A stretch of 64,000 bases of DNA from Lingula anatina (Eukaryota > Brachiopoda > Lingulata > Lingulida > Lingulidae): assembly GCF_001039355.2 (NCBI RefSeq), contig NW_019776002.1, positions 48,952 to 112,951 of the forward strand. The letters run 5' to 3'. Below the pieces are notes generated by a model. The model did not search any database and was not told the origin of the DNA. It saw only the letters and a program-made list of their open reading frames with translations. This document shows, in pieces, positions 61,801 to 64,000 of this stretch. The first letter of the stretch is position 1. Each line of letters begins with the position of its first letter. Made by a program: the position numbers and the translations under genes.

Positions 61801-64000
61801 CTTAGCAGTCATTGAGAAGCTATAAGATATAAGTTACTTCTTAATTTTGTTGCTACATGTTTTGCTTGTCTGAAAACACATGTATTGGTTATAGTCAACA
61901 TGATGAAATTATATTTTAGTTCTTAGAAAGTTTTGTGTGACCTGTTTTTTATATCTTTCCAGGCTTATATTGCTTAATGAATATGCTGACAGCTGTGATA
62001 TACAATCATTTCAGAGGGTACTTCCTGGTGGGTCAATTATTGGGAAAGATTGAATTAAATTTGTGATAAACCTCATGGCTTGGGTTAGAATAATTGCATA
62101 TTTAGAGAAAAAAAATTATATTTTGGAAAAGTTATTTTTATGTTACTAGCCAAACACTTTTTAGATACTTCCTAAATGTTTTCTAAATGTTTTCTAAATA
62201 CTGATCTGATATACATAAGAGATATCAGTTGTCTTGGGCCCCATTCAGAACAGTGGACTAACTAGTCCAAGGGTCAAATATTGCCGACCTACTTGAATAC
62301 TTCCCCACGGATATCTATTTATTGTCTATTAGCAGATTAGATGGCAAGCTTTGTAGTGGGTTGCGATATTTGACCATCGGATTATTCTGAATGGTCCCTT
62401 GGTGACTTCAATACATGTATATGCGTTGTCCATTGTTGCAGGATTCCATGCAGTCCAGTCACTTAAGGCGGTGTGTGGGAATAAGGGCAGCTTACGAGGT
62501 GCTACATGCTAGGGAGAAGGCTCAACACAGGTAGGTCTGAGGCTTGCACTTAGGATACTGGACAAGTACTGACCACTTCAGAGATGTTTTAAGAAATGGG
62601 ATGTTTATAACATATCTGCAAATGTCCGTTTAGTTAACTGAACCACTTAGGAGTCTGCCATCTTTCAGATATGGAGTCTCAGTTCCTCTGGCTCGTCACA
62701 CTATAGAAGGCGCGCGGATAGCAAAGTCTACAAAAAGAGAGATGTTGAAGGTGAGGTCAAAATGGTTTCTTTTTCTCAGTCAAGCTGTTCTGTTGGTCTT
62801 GAATTTAATCTATCTTTTGTAATTTATTAGCAAACCAAAGCCATTTCTGCAGCAGGTTCTTCTAGAACCAGACCTTAAACTTACTTCATGTTTTCTTATT
62901 ATCAGACATGCTGAAACTGTCGATCCAATCGGTCATGACAGGGAACATTTGTCTGGACGGGTAAAAAATTGGACTTGGTCGGTCCAAAGGACTGACAAGA
63001 GTTTTAAGAGCAGCAATTTTGAATTAACAGTCATCATTCTAACATACTTCACTAATAAAATTATATAAGACCCAAAGCGTTTTTCCATTTCAAACCTATC
63101 ACATTCACAAACAAAGTAAGCTACCCTAATCGTACTGGTAGTAGGTCTGATAGTAGTAGTATCTGTCTCAAACGAATAGGGTGATTTTCGGTCCGACAAA
63201 AATCCAATCAGCCCGGCAAATTTTTCATTACTGCCAGTCCAAATGTCCGGCCATTCTGAAAAGTTTTCAGCATGTCTGCATTACGTGACCTTGTGAAATG
63301 TTGCATACCTGTAATTAAGTGAATTTTGTGATTGCCGTAAAGGAATGTAAACAGTTTTTTTTTCAATAAACTCAGTCTCTGTTTTTTTAGAATGATGCTC
63401 ATAAACAATAACATAATTAATCTTATGATAAAAACGATAATAACAATAATAGTAATAAAAATTAAAATAAAAAATAATAGGAAAAATATTTTTCAGGAGC
63501 TCAATGTGAGAACGGAGGAGTATCTAGACCACACAACTTTCCATGCTATTTGTATTATAATGGAGAAGGGGAAGAAAAGCCAGAAAAATGTAAATCTCAA
63601 GATATTTATTGCTGTTTGAACAAACAAATAATGTTTAATATATTTCTTGATGCAAGCACAAAGGAAGGCGTAGTTGTTAGATACTAAACTGTACGTCATT
63701 TAGTGTTCATTAAGAAAAAAATTGTTGATTTTTTTCCAAACTTTGGAATCTCATTACATAAAAGATTCTATAGAAGACAGACATGAGTCTTATAAATGGT
63801 TATATCTTCTTTGATCTCGTCTTTTTTAATTGTATATTTATTAATATATTTATTAATACATTTAGATGTTTATTAAATTGGTGTAATGCTTGATTTTCAG
63901 AAACCTCAGATGACATTCTGTCAAAATGCATGTCTGAATATTCTCCAAACCATTGTCACTCACCGATTCTTCACGTATTTTGGTCTCCTGGTCACATTAG
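55829..64000 (+). CDS. TPCN2: Two-pore channel 2 (TPC2), 5' part, cut by window end
   Basis: Exons: 55829-56000, 57490-57539, 58362-58438, 58703-58886, 59466-59579, 59836-59942, 60204-60270, 60506-60553, one of 60845-60959 or 61214-61319, 61689-61754, 61963-62027, 62442-62530, 62669-62750, 63497-63589 and 63901 onward, all in phase (about 473 aa shown). TPC2 is an endolysosomal cation channel gated by NAADP signalling and PI(3,5)P2. Diagnostic matches to vertebrate TPC2 are YRSIHHKID, FFEKPSSLT, PPCGLTEGIEIICLL, RRYIRPFFILQNSSLMKKT, LLVLITTANHPDVMMP, LMNMLTAVIYNHFRGY and GIRAAYEVLHAR. The window covers domain I, the linker and the beginning of domain II. The N-terminal exon is acidic/Ser-rich. 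Its donor (G/GTTGGT) is unusual but is the only phase-1 site that fits. The exon at 58703 has an in-frame upstream acceptor at 58676 (nine more residues). Confidence 0.93.
56005..56052. repeat. Hairpin beside TPCN2 exon 1 donor
   Basis: TATAACCTAAGATCTAATA and TATTAGATCTTAGGTATA form a near-perfect 18-bp stem with a loop of about 12 nt, starting 5 nt after the exon 1 donor at 56000. No transposon ends are evident around it. Confidence 0.7.
56939..57188. mobile_element. MITE, family 3, copy 2
   Basis: Ends CTTAGGGACAATTCCCACAG and the complement of CTAAGACTGGGTTCCCATAC. Next to them are AGATCTATCTCC and GATTGATCTGAG. The centre shares CTCCCT(C/G)GG, TTAGTG and GACAGACATTTAAG with the 24442 copy. 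TPCN2 intron 1. Confidence 0.75.
57184..57385. mobile_element. MITE, family 3, copy 3 (truncated, abutting copy 2)
   Basis: Begins CTTAGACCCCATTCCCATAC, then CTAGATCGATCTAG as in the 24442 copy, and carries GTCTGGCATG/TGCCAGACATC arms. The right terminus is lost. It shares its first bases with the end of copy 2, suggesting insertion of one copy beside the other. Confidence 0.65.
60271..60320 (+). repeat. Tandem duplication of a splice-donor segment (TPCN2)
   Basis: GGTAAGTGCTGCCATC(T)ACTGTGTA is present twice, 25 bp apart, starting exactly at the donor of exon 60204-60270. The second copy provides another GTAAGT at 60296. Use of the second donor would add 25 nt and shift the frame. Confidence 0.75.
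60845..60959 (+). CDS. TPCN2: TPCN2 alternative pore exon A
   Basis: 115 nt between acceptor tgtttacag and donor GATG/GTGAGT, phase 0 in and 1 out. It encodes a turret PVQGGIPWTNITRYKS with one N-glycosylation sequon (NIT), then pore helix IYDIGKALKVLNILL and filter TTANHPD. It has no stop, and its splice sites are good. It duplicates the role of the next exon (61214-61319) and cannot be joined to it without a frameshift, so it is most likely a mutually exclusive alternative. A decaying duplicate is the other possibility, though nothing in the exon is broken. Confidence 0.8.
61214..61319 (+). CDS. TPCN2: TPCN2 alternative pore exon B
   Basis: 106 nt between acceptor gactctttcag and donor GATG/GTAAGT, phase 0 in and 1 out. 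It encodes turret PAANSSRNGSSAF with sequons NSS and NGS, then pore helix IEDFEAGLKNLLVLI and filter TTANHPD. Its pore helix is closer to human TPC2 (SLTSLLVLLTTANNPD) than exon A is, so this is probably the ancestral form. It lies 254 nt after exon A. Confidence 0.88.
62234..62402. mobile_element. Fold-back MITE, family 2-like, diverged copy 4
   Basis: Outer arms TTGGGCCCCATTCAGAACAG and the complement of CCAAGGGACCATTCAGAATA pair. Inner GGGTCAAATATTGCCGACCT and GCGATATTTGACC pair in part. The design (CATTCAGAA ends, CAAATAT-GCCGACCTAC core) resembles the 18611 and 47302 copies. TPCN2 intron between exons 61963-62027 and 62442-62530. Confidence 0.7.

Noticed and set aside
1-64000. CRISPR array, operon or bacterial defence system
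   Set aside because: All genes are intron-bearing animal genes; the repeats are microsatellites, minisatellites or MITEs and none is a regularly spaced repeat-spacer array.

Overview
The window is nuclear DNA from an animal. Genes are split by GT-AG introns, intergenic space is AT-rich, and microsatellites and short inverted-repeat transposons are common. The gene set (one Trk receptor, a nucleoplasmin-type FKBP, MTHFS, PHAX and a TPC2-type two-pore channel) fits an invertebrate, most likely an invertebrate deuterostome such as a hemichordate, echinoderm or cephalochordate. I could not fix the species. There is one assembly gap (25 N at 20865-20889) and single Ns at 11330 and 30819.

Layout. 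Positions 1-13.7 kb are mostly repeats: two tandem fold-back elements, further inverted-repeat elements, a 51-bp minisatellite, a mariner/Tc1 transposase relic and an RTE-like LINE tail. One possible signal-peptide exon with a TATA box lies on the minus strand near 1.4 kb. Positions 13.8-28.7 kb hold a complete 13-exon Trk receptor tyrosine kinase gene (minus strand, 849 aa by my reconstruction, in phase at every junction). Positions 31.6-38.0 kb hold a 12-exon nuclear FKBP (minus strand, 454 aa). Positions 38-41.9 kb hold repeats, including a tRNA-derived SINE-like sequence and a 0.9-kb TACG-rich tract. Positions 41.9-47.3 kb hold an unrecognised gene for an acidic, tail-anchored membrane protein (plus strand). 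Positions 50.1-51.4 kb hold MTHFS (minus, 3 exons, 200 aa), head to head with PHAX (plus, 51.7-54.8 kb, 5 exons, 462 aa). Positions 55.8-64.0 kb hold the first half of TPCN2 (plus), cut by the window edge.

The genes do not form a pathway: Trk signals at the cell surface, FKBP and PHAX work in the nucleus, MTHFS in folate metabolism, and TPC2 in endolysosomal membranes. The MTHFS/PHAX pair probably shares a bidirectional promoter, since its start codons are about 265 bp apart.

The most striking observation is in TPCN2. Two consecutive exons, 60845-60959 and 61214-61319, each encode the domain-I pore helix and the same TTANHPD selectivity filter, with different turret sequences. Exon phases (0 in, 1 out) mean that using both or neither breaks the frame, so they look like mutually exclusive exons giving two pore variants. 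The second striking point is that the Trk C-terminus has Phe where the PLC-gamma docking Tyr of vertebrate Trks would be.
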